Below are positions 39,471 to 48,565 of a DNA stretch of 64,000 bases, piece after piece. The notes beneath the pieces were generated by a model that ran no database searches, was not told the DNA's origin, and saw only the letters and a program-made list of their open reading frames with translations. Origin of the DNA: Pseudomonadota bacterium (GTDB taxonomy: Bacteria > Pseudomonadota > Gammaproteobacteria > Steroidobacterales > Steroidobacteraceae); NCBI GenBank assembly GCA_021838635.1, contig JAKCDC010000010.1, forward strand, positions 23,688 to 87,687, written 5' to 3'. The position numbers and the translations under genes were made by a program. Numbering within the stretch: the stretch's first letter is position 1; every line of letters starts with the position of its first letter.

Positions 39471-40793
39471 ATGAACGACCCTCTTGATCATGCCGTGACC
39501 TTCGCAGGTCTCGGCCTCACCGCCCCGGTTCTCGCGGGCATTCGCGACGCAGGCTTCGCCAGCTGCACCCCCATCCAGGCCCAGACGCTGCCCATCGCGA
39601 TCGCCGGCCGGGACGTGGCCGGACAGGCTCAAACCGGCACCGGCAAGACCGCCGCGTTTCTCGTGGCGCTCTACAACACGCTGCTCACGCGTGCCGCCCC
39701 CCCGGGCCGCACCGCAACCTCGGTCCGCGCACTCATCGTCGCACCGACACGCGAGCTCGCGGTGCAGATCCATCACGACGCCGAGACGCTCGGCCGCCAT
39801 ACGGGACTGAAACATGCGGTCGTCTACGGTGGCATCGACTACGAGAAGCAGCGGCGCGCGCTGGAGGAAGGCATCGACGTGCTGGTCGGCACACCAGGGC
39901 GCCTGATCGACTACTACAAGCAGCACGTGTTCGACCTGAAGCATGCTCAGGCGGTGGTGCTCGATGAGGCCGACCGTATGTTCGATCTCGGCTTCATCGC
40001 CGACATCCGTTACCTGCTGCGCCGGCTGCCGCCGCCGGAGCGGCGTCAGTCGATGCTGTTTTCCGCGACCCTCTCCTACCGGGTGCTCGAGCTGGCCTAT
40101 GAGCACATGAACAACCCCGAGCTGGTGCGGATCGAGCCGGACAAGAAGACGGTCGATCGCATCCGCCAAATCATGTACTACCCCTCCATGGAGGAAAAAA
40201 TCCCGCTGCTGATCGGCCTGCTGCGCCAGAGCGAGGCGCATCGAACCATGATTTTCGTCAATACCAAGCGCATGGCGGAGCGTCTTGAGGCAGTGCTGCA
40301 TGCCAACGGCATTCAGGCCCAGGCACTCTCCGGTGATGTGCCGCAGGCGAAGCGGCTGCGCTTTCTGCGTGACTTCCACGACGGCGAGCTCGCAGTGCTG
40401 ATCGCCACTGACGTCGCCTCGCGTGGTCTGCACATTCCGGAAGTCAGCCACGTCTTCAATTTCGATCTGCCGCAGGATGCAGCCGATTACGTGCACCGTA
40501 TCGGCCGCACCGCCCGTGCCGGAGCCGACGGCGATGCCATCAGCTTCGCCTGCGAGGAGTACGCGGTCGGACTGCCGGACATCGAGCACTACATCGGCCA
40601 CAAGATTCCATCGGCGCCGATCGAACTGCCGATGCTCGCCACTGACCTAGCCCTGCCCGAGGCGCTGCCTGAGCATCGGCGCGGTCCGCGTCGCGGCGGC
40701 CCGCACCCAGGACGCCGGCCGCGACCCGGTGGGGGTGGGGGTGCGGGTGGTGGCGGTCGGCGCGGGCACGGCAAGCCGCACCGGCCCGGCTAG
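39471..40793 (+). CDS. rhlB: ATP-dependent RNA helicase RhlB
   Basis: DEAD-box helicase of the RNA degradosome. In 440 residues: Q motif GFASCTPIQAQTLP, Walker A AQTGTGKTAAF, PTRELA, TPGR, DEAD in VVLDEADRMFDLGF, SAT, and the second domain ending HRIGRTARAG. The blocks LIDYYKQ, LLRRLPP, ATLSYRVLELAYEHMNN and ACEEYAVGLPDIEHYIGHKIP identify RhlB rather than RhlE or SrmB. The last ~40 residues are Arg/Gly/Pro-rich, an RNA-binding tail. ATG at 39471, with ggag upstream, was preferred to one 96 bases earlier. Divergent from trxA-rho as in E. coli. Confidence 0.95.
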   Translation: MNDPLDHAVTFAGLGLTAPVLAGIRDAGFASCTPIQAQTLPIAIAGRDVAGQAQTGTGKTAAFLVALYNTLLTRAAPPGRTATSVRALIVAPTRELAVQIHHDAETLGRHTGLKHAVVYGGIDYEKQRRALEEGIDVLVGTPGRLIDYYKQHVFDLKHAQAVVLDEADRMFDLGFIADIRYLLRRLPPPERRQSMLFSATLSYRVLELAYEHMNNPELVRIEPDKKTVDRIRQIMYYPSMEEKIPLLIGLLRQSEAHRTMIFVNTKRMAERLEAVLHANGIQAQALSGDVPQAKRLRFLRDFHDGELAVLIATDVASRGLHIPEVSHVFNFDLPQDAADYVHRIGRTARAGADGDAISFACEEYAVGLPDIEHYIGHKIPSAPIELPMLATDLALPEALPEHRRGPRRGGPHPGRRPRPGGGGGAGGGGRRGHGKPHRPG

Positions 40794-40896
40794 CGCCGTC
40801 TGCGGCGGCGCGCGCTATGATACGAAGTCGTAGCGAGACACGATACGGCGGGGGCGCAGGGCGCCGGTCCCGCCGCCGCGGCGGACACGGAGCGCG

Positions 40897-41121
40897 ATGA
40901 CCGACACCGAAGACAACATCGATCGCGAGCTGTTCCGCAACATGGAGAAATTGCGGCAGCTGCGCATCGCGCATCGCGACCTCGACGAGGTGATTTGCCG
41001 GCTGTCGCTCGACCTGCACATCGATGAGCTGCAGCTGAAGCGGCTGAAGAAGCGCAAACTGGCGCTGAAAGATCAGATCACCCGCCTGGAAAGCGAGCTC
41101 ATTCCCGACCTCAATGCCTAG
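40897..41121 (+). CDS. YdcH-like (DUF465) small protein
   Basis: A 74-residue coiled-coil protein. The segment LRIAHRDLDEVICRLSLD and the basic LKRLKKRKLALKDQI are the two halves of the DUF465/YdcH pattern. Members are abundant small proteins of unknown function. It follows rhlB by 103 bases on the same strand, but no shared role is known. It converges on the decarboxylase gene. Confidence 0.85.
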   Translation: MTDTEDNIDRELFRNMEKLRQLRIAHRDLDEVICRLSLDLHIDELQLKRLKKRKLALKDQITRLESELIPDLNA

Positions 41122-41144
41122 CGCACCGGGGGCGCACGGGGCAG

Positions 41145-42566
41145 TCAGTCGGCCGCGGCGGCCGACTGCATCAGCGCCCAGAGCGCCTCGACGTGCCGGT
41201 GTTCGGTCGTCTCGACGCCGAACGACACTCGCACCATCCATCGACCGTCGAGCATCGCGGGGGTGAGATACGCCTGACCCGATTCGTTGATGCGCCGCGC
41301 CCATGCGAGCGTGTGCCGGTCGAGCGCATCGCCGTCGAGTCCCGGCGGCTCATGCCGCACGCACACCGTCTGCAGCGGCACCGGCGCCAGACGCCGCCAG
41401 TGCGCGGCGGCGTCGATGTGCTCGGCGAGCCAGCGCGCGTGGGCCAGATCGCGCCTCAGCCGCGTCTGCAGCCCATTCACGCCCTGCTCGCGGATCAAAA
41501 ACCACAGCTTCAGCGCGCGGAACCGCCGCCCGAGCGGAATGCCCCAATCGCGCAGGTTGCGCACCGTCTCGTCCGCCGCGGTGCGCAGATAGCTCGGGCT
41601 CGTGGACATCACCCGGATCAGGTGCTGCGGATCGCGCACGTAGTAGAGCGAGCAGTCGAACGACGCACCGAGCCACTTGTGCGCATTCACCACAAGGGAG
41701 TCAGCACCCTCGACGCCCTCCCACAGCGCCCGACACTCCGGCAGGATCATGGCCGCGCCGGCCAGGGCCGCATCGACGTGCAGCCACACTCCGTGAGCGC
41801 CTGCCATCGCAGCGATCGGGGCGAGCGGATCGATCGCCGTGACGGCCGTCGATCCCACCGTGGCGACGATGGCACAGGGACGCAATCCGCGGCGCAGATC
41901 CGCCTCGATGGTCTCGTGCAGCGCCTGCGGCTGCATCCGAAATGCGTCATCGACGGGGATCACACGCAAATTCTCCCGCCCGAAGCCCGCCAGCAGAGCC
42001 GCCTTCTCGACAGAGCTGTGACTCTGGCTCGACATGTACACCGTGAGCGGCTCGGCGCATCCCTGCAGTCCGCCGCGTGCGGCGGCGAAGTTCGTGGCGC
42101 GCTCGCGGGCGCACAGCAGCGCCACCAGCGTCGCCGTCGAGGCCGTATCCTGGATCGCGCCGCTCCAGTGCCTCGAGAGGCCCATCATCTGGCGCAGCCA
42201 ATCGGTGGTGAGATCCTCCAATTCAGTGAGCGCCGGACTCGCCTGCCAGTTCAGGCCGAGCTGTGCCAAGCCGGTGCTGGCCAGGTCCCCGAGCACCGCC
42301 GCGAGCGAGCTGTTGGACGGGAAATAGGCGAAGAAACGCGGATCCTGCCAGTGGGTACAGCCCGGCAGAATGATGTTGGACAGATCGGCGAGCACGTCTT
42401 CCAGGGGCTGCGCATCGGGCGGCGGCTCGGCCGGAAGGCGCCCGCGCACGTCTCCGGGGGCCACAGGTGCCATCACCGCACGAGCGCCTTCGGCGCACTC
42501 GCGCCGGTAATCGGCGATCCAGTCGATCAGCTGGTGCCCGAACGCACGAAACTCTTCGCAGTCCAT
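41145..42566 (-). CDS. PLP-dependent group II amino acid decarboxylase (aromatic type)
   Basis: Removes CO2 from an L-amino acid, most likely tryptophan, tyrosine, phenylalanine or DOPA. The 473-residue protein has ILPGCTHWQDPRFFAYFPSN, a hallmark of aromatic-L-amino-acid decarboxylases. It also has the PLP-stacking segment SSQSHSSVEKAA, the Asp in WLHVDAALAG and the PLP-lysine in VNAHKWLGASFDCS. The flexible loop near PSYLRTA fits the family. The substrate cannot be told from sequence. It lies 11 bases after tldD on the minus strand, at the end of the long leftward gene run, and has no transporter beside it. Confidence 0.92.
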   Translation of the reverse strand: MDCEEFRAFGHQLIDWIADYRRECAEGARAVMAPVAPGDVRGRLPAEPPPDAQPLEDVLADLSNIILPGCTHWQDPRFFAYFPSNSSLAAVLGDLASTGLAQLGLNWQASPALTELEDLTTDWLRQMMGLSRHWSGAIQDTASTATLVALLCARERATNFAAARGGLQGCAEPLTVYMSSQSHSSVEKAALLAGFGRENLRVIPVDDAFRMQPQALHETIEADLRRGLRPCAIVATVGSTAVTAIDPLAPIAAMAGAHGVWLHVDAALAGAAMILPECRALWEGVEGADSLVVNAHKWLGASFDCSLYYVRDPQHLIRVMSTSPSYLRTAADETVRNLRDWGIPLGRRFRALKLWFLIREQGVNGLQTRLRRDLAHARWLAEHIDAAAHWRRLAPVPLQTVCVRHEPPGLDGDALDRHTLAWARRINESGQAYLTPAMLDGRWMVRVSFGVETTEHRHVEALWALMQSAAAAD

Positions 42567-42577
42567 GGTCGGGCCGC

Positions 42578-44029
42578 TCAGGCCGTACCGCCGACCGTCA
42601 GATTCTCGATCTTCAACGTCGGCTGGCCGACGCCGACCGGTACGCTCTGGCCTTCCTTGCCGCAGGTCCCGACGCCCTCATCGAGCTTCAGATCATTACC
42701 CACCATCGTCACGCGGGTCAGGACGTCCGGGCCGTTGCCGATCAACGTCGCCCCCTTCAGCGGAGCGCCCAATCGACCGTTCTCGATCGCGTACGCCTCG
42801 CTCGCGGAGAAGACGAACTTGCCGGATGTGATATCCACCTGGCCGCCGCCGAAATTCACCGCATAGATGCCGCGCTCGACCGACTCAATAATCTCCTGCG
42901 GATCATGGGGACCGGGTCGCATGTAGGTATTGGTCATGCGCGGCATCGTCAGATGCGCGTACGACTCGCGGCGTCCGTTGCCAGTGGGGCGCTGCCCCAT
43001 GAGCCGCGCGTTGAGCCGATCCTGCATGTAGCCGCGCAGGATCCCGTCCTCGATCAATGTGGTGCATTGCGTCGGGGTGCCCTCGTCATCAATGTTGAGT
43101 GACCCGCGCCGCCGAGCCAGCGTGCCGTCATCGACCACCGTACAGCCTGCGGCCGCCACGCGCTGGCCGATTCGGTTGGCGAACGCCGAGGTGCCCTTGC
43201 GATTGAAGTCACCTTCCAATCCGTGACCGATGGCTTCGTGCAGCAGGATACCCGGCCACCCGGCGCCCAGGACGACCGTCATGGGACCGGCCGGCGCCGG
43301 CACGGCATCGAGGTTCACCAATGCCTGGCGGGCCGCTTCGCGCGCCAGGCGCAGCGGTGCATCGTCGGCGACCAGCTCGGCCAGCGAGTACCGCCCGCCG
43401 GCGCCACTGTAACCACGCTCGCGCCGGCCGTCTTGCTCGACGAGCACCGAGACGTTGAAGCGCACCAACGGACGGACGTCCGCGGCCAGTTCTCCCTCGC
43501 TGTTGGCGATCAGCACCACCTGGTGCACCGCAACCAGGCTGGCGGTCACGTGTACGACGCGCGGATCGACGCGACGCGCTTCGCGGTCGACCCGCTCGAG
43601 CCAGGCCACTTTGTCCGCATCGGGGAGCGTCGCGAGCGGATCGGCGGATAGATACAGCTGGTGACCACTGCGCTCGCTCCAGGCTGCCACCCGTCGTTCA
43701 GAGCCGTGCTCCGCGATGGCGCGCGCCGCGTGCGAGGCCTCGGTGAGCGCCGGTAGGTGGATCTCGTCCGAATACGCGAATCCGGTCTTCTCGCCGGCGA
43801 GCGCACGCACCCCCACGCCCTGGTCGATGCTCGCACTACCGTCTTTCACGATACCGTCCTCGAGCGACCAGGACTCCTGACGGGACAATTCGAAATACAC
43901 GTCGGCGAAGTCCACCGAGTGTGTGAGCACCTCACCAAAAATGTTCTCAAGGCGGCCGTCGAGGCCGCTCGGACGCAGGATCAAGTCGCGAGCGAGAGTC
44001 AGCGGATCGGTACGGGTCAAATCGGTCAT
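42578..44029 (-). CDS. tldD: Metalloprotease TldD
   Basis: Zinc protease subunit that, with TldE/PmbA, removes leader peptides (microcin B17) and degrades CcdA. The 483-residue protein has the HExxxH site in [36 protein letters not shown] and [10 protein letters not shown] are typical TldD blocks. Full length. The partner gene tldE (pmbA) is not in the window. It follows the nitrilase-family gene by 31 bases; rng-nit-tldD order on one strand matches many gammaproteobacteria. Confidence 0.96.
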   Translation of the reverse strand: MTDLTRTDPLTLARDLILRPSGLDGRLENIFGEVLTHSVDFADVYFELSRQESWSLEDGIVKDGSASIDQGVGVRALAGEKTGFAYSDEIHLPALTEASHAARAIAEHGSERRVAAWSERSGHQLYLSADPLATLPDADKVAWLERVDREARRVDPRVVHVTASLVAVHQVVLIANSEGELAADVRPLVRFNVSVLVEQDGRRERGYSGAGGRYSLAELVADDAPLRLAREAARQALVNLDAVPAPAGPMTVVLGAGWPGILLHEAIGHGLEGDFNRKGTSAFANRIGQRVAAAGCTVVDDGTLARRRGSLNIDDEGTPTQCTTLIEDGILRGYMQDRLNARLMGQRPTGNGRRESYAHLTMPRMTNTYMRPGPHDPQEIIESVERGIYAVNFGGGQVDITSGKFVFSASEAYAIENGRLGAPLKGATLIGNGPDVLTRVTMVGNDLKLDEGVGTCGKEGQSVPVGVGQPTLKIENLTVGGTA

Positions 44030-44060
44030 GGACGCCTTCCTATGGGCTCAAAGGGGTGGA

Positions 44061-44873
44061 TCAGCCGAGCACGCGGTGCTCGAGCACCGGGAACCGCTCC
44101 CGGTCGCGCTGTTCAGCCGCAAGGTCGATGTCCGCGGTCACGAGGCCCGGACCCTGTGCTTGGCGCGCCAGCACCCGGCCCCAATGATCGGCCACGAGGC
44201 TGTCGCCGTAGGTCTCGCGCCCGTTGGCGTGCCGGCCTGACTGCCCTGCGGCGATCACCGCGCAGAGATTTTCAATCGCCCGCGCACGCAGCAGGACTTC
44301 CCAGTGCGCCTGCCCGGTAGCGGCGGTAAATGCCGCCGGCACGGCAAACAGCTGCGCGCCACGCGCGCTCAGCGTGCGGTACAGCTCCGGAAAGCGGACA
44401 TCGTAGCAGACCGACAGGCCGAGCCGGCCGACGGGCGTGTCGAGTACGACCGGAGCACTGCCCGGCGCGAAATGCGCCGATTCCCGGTAGCTCTCGGCGC
44501 GGTCCGGCAGCTGTACATCGAACAGGTGGATCTTGTCGTAGCGGGCGCGCCGCTCGCCGTCAGCGTCGTACACCAGGCAAGCCGGCGCCACACGCCCGTC
44601 GACCGCGCCCGAGAGCGGTACCGTTCCGCCCACGATCCACAGGCCAAGTTCACGGGCACGGGCGGCCAGAAACGCCTGAATCGGGCCAACGCCGTCCGGT
44701 TCACTGACGCGCCGCCGATCCGCCTCGGTTCGGCCCATGAAGGCAAAATTCTCCGGCAGCACCGCGAGCCGCGCGCCGCGCTCGGCCGCCGCCTCGAGCA
44801 GTGCATGCGCCTGCTGGAGGTTGGCCTCGACCTCGGCGCCCGAGGTCATCTGGATGGCGGCCACCGTGCTCAT
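44061..44873 (-). CDS. Carbon-nitrogen hydrolase, Nit1/deaminated-glutathione amidase type
   Basis: Predicted amidase that repairs deaminated glutathione, 270 residues. The catalytic triad Glu-Lys-Cys of the nitrilase superfamily is visible as VLPENFAFM, YDKIHLFDVQ and SVCYDVRFPELYR. The closing HWEVLLRARAIENLCAVIA is typical of the Nit/YafV side of the family. ATG at 44873 gives the conserved beginning MSTVAAIQMTSG. It lies between rng and tldD. A related CN-hydrolase domain is found in Lnt in this window, which is a membrane enzyme with different flanks. Confidence 0.9.
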   Translation of the reverse strand: MSTVAAIQMTSGAEVEANLQQAHALLEAAAERGARLAVLPENFAFMGRTEADRRRVSEPDGVGPIQAFLAARARELGLWIVGGTVPLSGAVDGRVAPACLVYDADGERRARYDKIHLFDVQLPDRAESYRESAHFAPGSAPVVLDTPVGRLGLSVCYDVRFPELYRTLSARGAQLFAVPAAFTAATGQAHWEVLLRARAIENLCAVIAAGQSGRHANGRETYGDSLVADHWGRVLARQAQGPGLVTADIDLAAEQRDRERFPVLEHRVLG

Positions 44874-44907
44874 TGCCGAAGCGTACTCCGTCCTCCGCGC
44901 AGGCGCC

Positions 44908-46368
44908 TTACAGCGCCACGACGTCGAACTGGTCGACGCCGTAGAGCGCCTCGACCTGCAACCGTACGGCGCGGCCAGCGGCGCTCTGCAGCGCCCCGAG
45001 CGCGGCAGACTCCGACTCCAGCAACCGGTCCACGACCGCAGGATGCGCCAGCACCAGCACATCCCCCAGGCTCTCCTGACGCTGCAGCTCACGTAAAATC
45101 TCGTGGCACACCGTCTCGGCCGTCTTGACGAAGCCGCGCCCCTCGCAGGCCGGGCAGGGTTCGCACAGCAGGTGTGAGAGGCTCTCGCGGGTGCGCTTGC
45201 GGGTCATCTCGACCAGTCCGAGCGGGGAGAGGCTGACGATGCGGCTCTGCGCACGGTCGCCGGCCAGGGAACGCTCCAGCGCCGCGAGGATCTGCCGCCG
45301 ATGCGCTTCGGCATGCATATCGATGAAATCGATGATGATGATGCCGCCGAGGTTACGCAGACGCAGCTGTCGGCCGATTGCCTCGGCTGCCTCGAGGTTG
45401 GTCCGAAAGCTCGTCTCCTCGAGATTGCGGTGCCCAACGTAGCCACCGGTGTTCACGTCGATTGTGGTCATCGCCTCAGTCTGCTCGATGACCAGATGTC
45501 CGCCGGAACGTAGCATCACCCGGCGCTCGAGCGCGCGGCCGATCTCCGCCTCCACACCATGTAAATCAAAAATCGGTCGCGGTCCGCCATACAGCTCCAG
45601 GCGCGCCGCCACGCCCGGCATGAACTCGGCGGCAAACTCGCACATGCGCGCGAGGGTCTCGGCGGAATCGACCCGCACCACCCCAACGCCGCGCGAGAGC
45701 TCATCGCGCAGCAGCCGCAGCGCAAGCGGCAGATCCTCGTGCACGACCACACCGGGCGCCGAGGCCAGGGCGCGCTGGCGCACGTGCCGCCACAGTCGCT
45801 CCAGATACTCGATGTCCTCGCGCAACCCCTCGGCGGTGGCACCCTGCGCGGCGGTGCGCAGGATGAACCCGCCTCCCGCCGGGCGCAGCTCGCCGAGCAG
45901 CGTCTTCAGCCGCACGCGCTCGTCCTCCTCCTCGATCTTGGCCGATACGCCGATACCCTCGCCCTGCGGCAGGTACACCAGGTAGCGGGCCGGCAAGGTG
46001 ACGAAAGTCGTCAGACGCGCCCCCTTGGTGCCGATCGGATCCTTGATCACCTGCACCAGCAGCTCATCGCCCGGGCTGAGCAGCCGGCGCACGTCGATTT
46101 CGGCGGTCGCAGCCGGCGGCGCCCGCTCGCCCGCCTCAAGCGGCGGGCTGACGATGTCATCGACGTGCAGAAACGCGGTGCGCTCGAGCCCAATGTCGAG
46201 GAAGGCCGCCTGCATGCCGGGCAACACGCGCATGACGCGGCCCTTGTACAGGTTGCTGACCAGCCGGCGCCGGCTGGTACGCTCAATGAAAATCTCCTGG
46301 ACGATGCCCTCTTCGATGAGCGCGGCGCGGGTCTCGCGCGGCCCAACGTTGATCAGGATCTCCCTCAA
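44908..46368 (-). CDS. rng: Ribonuclease G
   Basis: Endoribonuclease for 5' maturation of 16S rRNA and mRNA decay. The 486-residue protein starts REILINVGPRETRAALIEEG, then an S1 domain (about 35-120), the DNase I-like catalytic part with TIDVNTG and GGIIIIDFIDM (metal-binding Asp residues), and the zinc-link CEPCPACEGRG. The length matches E. coli RNase G, not the longer RNase E. The start is TTG at 46368, which overlaps the maf stop as TTGA; no in-frame ATG lies nearby. Partner of maf as in E. coli. Confidence 0.95.
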   Translation of the reverse strand: MREILINVGPRETRAALIEEGIVQEIFIERTSRRRLVSNLYKGRVMRVLPGMQAAFLDIGLERTAFLHVDDIVSPPLEAGERAPPAATAEIDVRRLLSPGDELLVQVIKDPIGTKGARLTTFVTLPARYLVYLPQGEGIGVSAKIEEEDERVRLKTLLGELRPAGGGFILRTAAQGATAEGLREDIEYLERLWRHVRQRALASAPGVVVHEDLPLALRLLRDELSRGVGVVRVDSAETLARMCEFAAEFMPGVAARLELYGGPRPIFDLHGVEAEIGRALERRVMLRSGGHLVIEQTEAMTTIDVNTGGYVGHRNLEETSFRTNLEAAEAIGRQLRLRNLGGIIIIDFIDMHAEAHRRQILAALERSLAGDRAQSRIVSLSPLGLVEMTRKRTRESLSHLLCEPCPACEGRGFVKTAETVCHEILRELQRQESLGDVLVLAHPAVVDRLLESESAALGALQSAAGRAVRLQVEALYGVDQFDVVAL

Positions 46369-46967
46369 GCGCGACTGCCTCGCCAGACGGCAATTCCGGC
46401 GGCGCGCAGCAGCTCGGCCGTCTCCGCGAGCGGCAGTCCGACCACCCCGGAGTAGCTGCCCGAGATCGACTCGATGAACACCGCGCCGTAGCCCTGGATG
46501 GCATAGCCGCCGGCTTTGTCGCGCGGCTCGCCGCTTTGCCAATAGGCTTCGCGCTCCACCAACGTCAGGTCTCGCAACCGCACCTCGGTAGCGCTGATGC
46601 GCACCTCGACACGGCGCCCGCTCGCGAGCGCCACGGCGGTGAGCACCTGATGCGCTCGTCCGCAGAGCCGGCCCAGCATCGCCAGCGCATCGGCGCGGTC
46701 GACGGGTTTGCCGAACACGACCCCGTCGAGCACCACCGCCGTATCAGCCGCCAGCACCGGCAGCGGTTCCCCGCGGGTGCGCACCGCCATGGCCTTCTCC
46801 ACCGCCAGGCGTTCGACGTAATCCTGGGGAGACTCCCCAGGCAGCGCTTGCTCATCGAGATTCGCCGGCACCGCCTTGTGCGGCACACCGATCTGCCACA
46901 GCAGATCGCGCCGGCGCGGCGAGGCGGAGGCGAGGCACACGAGCGCTGGGGTGGGCTCTGAGGTCAT
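46365..46967 (-). CDS. maf: Maf family nucleoside-triphosphate pyrophosphatase (YhdE type)
   Basis: House-cleaning enzyme that hydrolyses dTTP, UTP and modified pyrimidine nucleotides. In 200 residues, LASASPRRRDLL is the substrate loop. VLAADTAVVLDG and FGKPVDRADALAMLGRL follow, then DKAGGYAIQGYGAVFIESISGSYSGVVGLPL in separate blocks that match the family. ATG at 46967 overlaps the rlmH stop by one base (TGATG), and the stop overlaps the rng start by four. Confidence 0.95.
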   Translation of the reverse strand: MTSEPTPALVCLASASPRRRDLLWQIGVPHKAVPANLDEQALPGESPQDYVERLAVEKAMAVRTRGEPLPVLAADTAVVLDGVVFGKPVDRADALAMLGRLCGRAHQVLTAVALASGRRVEVRISATEVRLRDLTLVEREAYWQSGEPRDKAGGYAIQGYGAVFIESISGSYSGVVGLPLAETAELLRAAGIAVWRGSRA

Positions 46968-47437
46968 CAATCGCGATGATACGGGTGATGGGCCAAGATG
47001 CTAAGCGCCCGGTACAGCTGCTCGGCGAGTACGACCCGCACCAGCGCATGCGGCAGGGTGAGCGCCGAGAGCGATAGCAGCAGGTCGGCGCGCGCGCGCA
47101 CCTCGGGCGAAAATCCGTCCGGACCGCCGATCAGGAACGCGAGATCCTGCCCGGCGTGCATGCGTGCGGCCAGCCACTCGGCGAACGGGCGCGTCGGCAT
47201 CTGCCGGCCGTGCTCATCAAGCGCGACGACGAACTCCCCCGCATGCAACGCGGCAAGCGTCTTGCGTCCCTCGGTCTCAATGGCGCGGTGCGGATCCTGG
47301 CCGGCGCTGCGTCGGCCCGGTTCGATCTGCATCAGCGTGAGCTTCAGCTGTGGACCGAGGCGGCGCACATAGTCCTCGTATCCCTGGCTCACCCAAGCCG
47401 GCGGACGGGTTCCGACGGCGATCAGCCGCACGCGCAT
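46967..47437 (-). CDS. rlmH: 23S rRNA pseudouridine-1915 N3-methyltransferase
   Basis: SPOUT methyltransferase acting on helix 69 of 23S rRNA in assembled 70S ribosomes. The 156-residue protein starts MRVRLIAVGTRPPAWVSQGYEDYVRR and has the knot segment FLIGGPDGFSPEV with LSLSALTLPHALVRVVLAEQLYRA in two parts, ending HHPYHRD, all standard. ATG at 47437. It lies downstream of rsfS as in E. coli, with a 22-base gap, and couples to maf. Confidence 0.97.
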   Translation of the reverse strand: MRVRLIAVGTRPPAWVSQGYEDYVRRLGPQLKLTLMQIEPGRRSAGQDPHRAIETEGRKTLAALHAGEFVVALDEHGRQMPTRPFAEWLAARMHAGQDLAFLIGGPDGFSPEVRARADLLLSLSALTLPHALVRVVLAEQLYRALSILAHHPYHRD

Positions 47438-47459
47438 GGCGGGCGCTCTTGGGGGGCCG

Positions 47460-47879
47460 CTAGGGATGGCTGGCCGTGTGTGCAGGGGCCTCAGCCGCCG
47501 GACCGGCTTCCCAGAGCCGCTCCAGCGCATAGAACTCGCGCACCCGCGGCAGCATCACGTGCACGACAATATCCTGCAGGTCCACCAGGACCCATTCGCC
47601 CTCGCGCTCGCCCTCCATGCCGAGCGGACGCAGGCCGTTCGCCTTGGCCTGAGTGACGACGTGCTCGGCGAGCGATCGGACGTGCCGGTCGGAGGTGCCG
47701 GAGACGATCACGAGCGTGTCGGCGACGTCGGTCAGGCCGCGCACGTCGATCACCTTGAGGTTGACGGCCTTCATGTCTTCAAGCGCGCTGAGCACGACGC
47801 GCAGCAGCGCTGCGGCGCCCTTAGCACGTGCGCGTGATCGGGGTATCTTGCTGCGGCGCGCGGGAGTTCGGGTGGTCAT
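47460..47879 (-). CDS. rsfS: Ribosomal silencing factor RsfS
   Basis: Binds ribosomal protein L14 and blocks subunit joining in starvation. The 139-residue protein has the family core KAVNLKVIDVRGLTDVADT, VIVSGTSDRHVRSLAEHV and GEWVLVDLQDIVVHVMLP. A basic N-terminal tail of about 30 residues (TTRTPARRSKIPRSRARAK) precedes the domain. ATG at 47879 overlaps the nadD stop as ATGA, which supports that longer start. nadD-rsfS-rlmH is the standard order. Confidence 0.96.
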   Translation of the reverse strand: MTTRTPARRSKIPRSRARAKGAAALLRVVLSALEDMKAVNLKVIDVRGLTDVADTLVIVSGTSDRHVRSLAEHVVTQAKANGLRPLGMEGEREGEWVLVDLQDIVVHVMLPRVREFYALERLWEAGPAAEAPAHTASHP

Positions 47880-48517
47880 GTTTGCGGAGAATAGCACTGG
47901 GTGTCGAGCAGAAGACGGCGCACCTCATCGGGCACGAGATAGCGCGGATCGCGTCCGGCGAGTATCAGCTGGCGCAGTTCGGTCGAGGAAATCTCCAGCT
48001 GCGTCACGGCGTGGATGTAGACCTTGCCGGCGGGTCGCTCATGCAAGTCGCGGATCGAGCCGGTGCCGTGATCGACCATGACCTCCCCGAGCGGGCCTTG
48101 GGTCGGCGCCTTCCAACCTGGACGGTGGGCCACCACGACGTGCGCCAGCGCGAGCAGCTCCCGCCAGCGGTGCCAGTGAGGCAGTCCGAGAAACGCGTCC
48201 ATCCCGAGCAGCAGGCACAGCGAGCGGTGCGGATGCTCGGCGCGCAACTCCGCCAGAGTATCCACCGAGTACGACACGCCGCTGCGGCGCATCTCGCGGT
48301 CATCGACGGTGAAGGCCGGCTCGCCGGCGACCGCCGCACGCACCATGCGCAGCCGCAGTTCGGCATTGGCGATGGTCTGCTCACGATGCGGCGGATTGCC
48401 GGTGGGCAAGAAGCGCACCTCGGTGAGCCGCAGCAGCTGGCGCAGCTCGAACGCGGTGCGCAGGTGCCCGTAATGAATGGGGTCGAAGGTACCGCCGAAC
48501 AGTCCGATGGGTTGCAT
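47876..48517 (-). CDS. nadD: Nicotinate-nucleotide adenylyltransferase
   Basis: Makes nicotinate adenine dinucleotide from nicotinate mononucleotide and ATP in NAD synthesis. The 213-residue protein starts MQPIGLFGGTFDPIHYGHL with the nucleotidyltransferase HxGH-type motif (HYGH), followed by FLPTGNPPHR and, near the end, ISSTELRQLILAG (the ISST(x)R-type signature). Standard length. It couples to rsfS by a four-base overlap and lies 48 bases after holA. Confidence 0.96.
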   Translation of the reverse strand: MQPIGLFGGTFDPIHYGHLRTAFELRQLLRLTEVRFLPTGNPPHREQTIANAELRLRMVRAAVAGEPAFTVDDREMRRSGVSYSVDTLAELRAEHPHRSLCLLLGMDAFLGLPHWHRWRELLALAHVVVAHRPGWKAPTQGPLGEVMVDHGTGSIRDLHERPAGKVYIHAVTQLEISSTELRQLILAGRDPRYLVPDEVRRLLLDTQCYSPQT

Positions 48518-48565
48518 GGCTTTTTTCGTGCACTCGGCCGTGCGCTGCGCACGGCCCTTCGGGCG

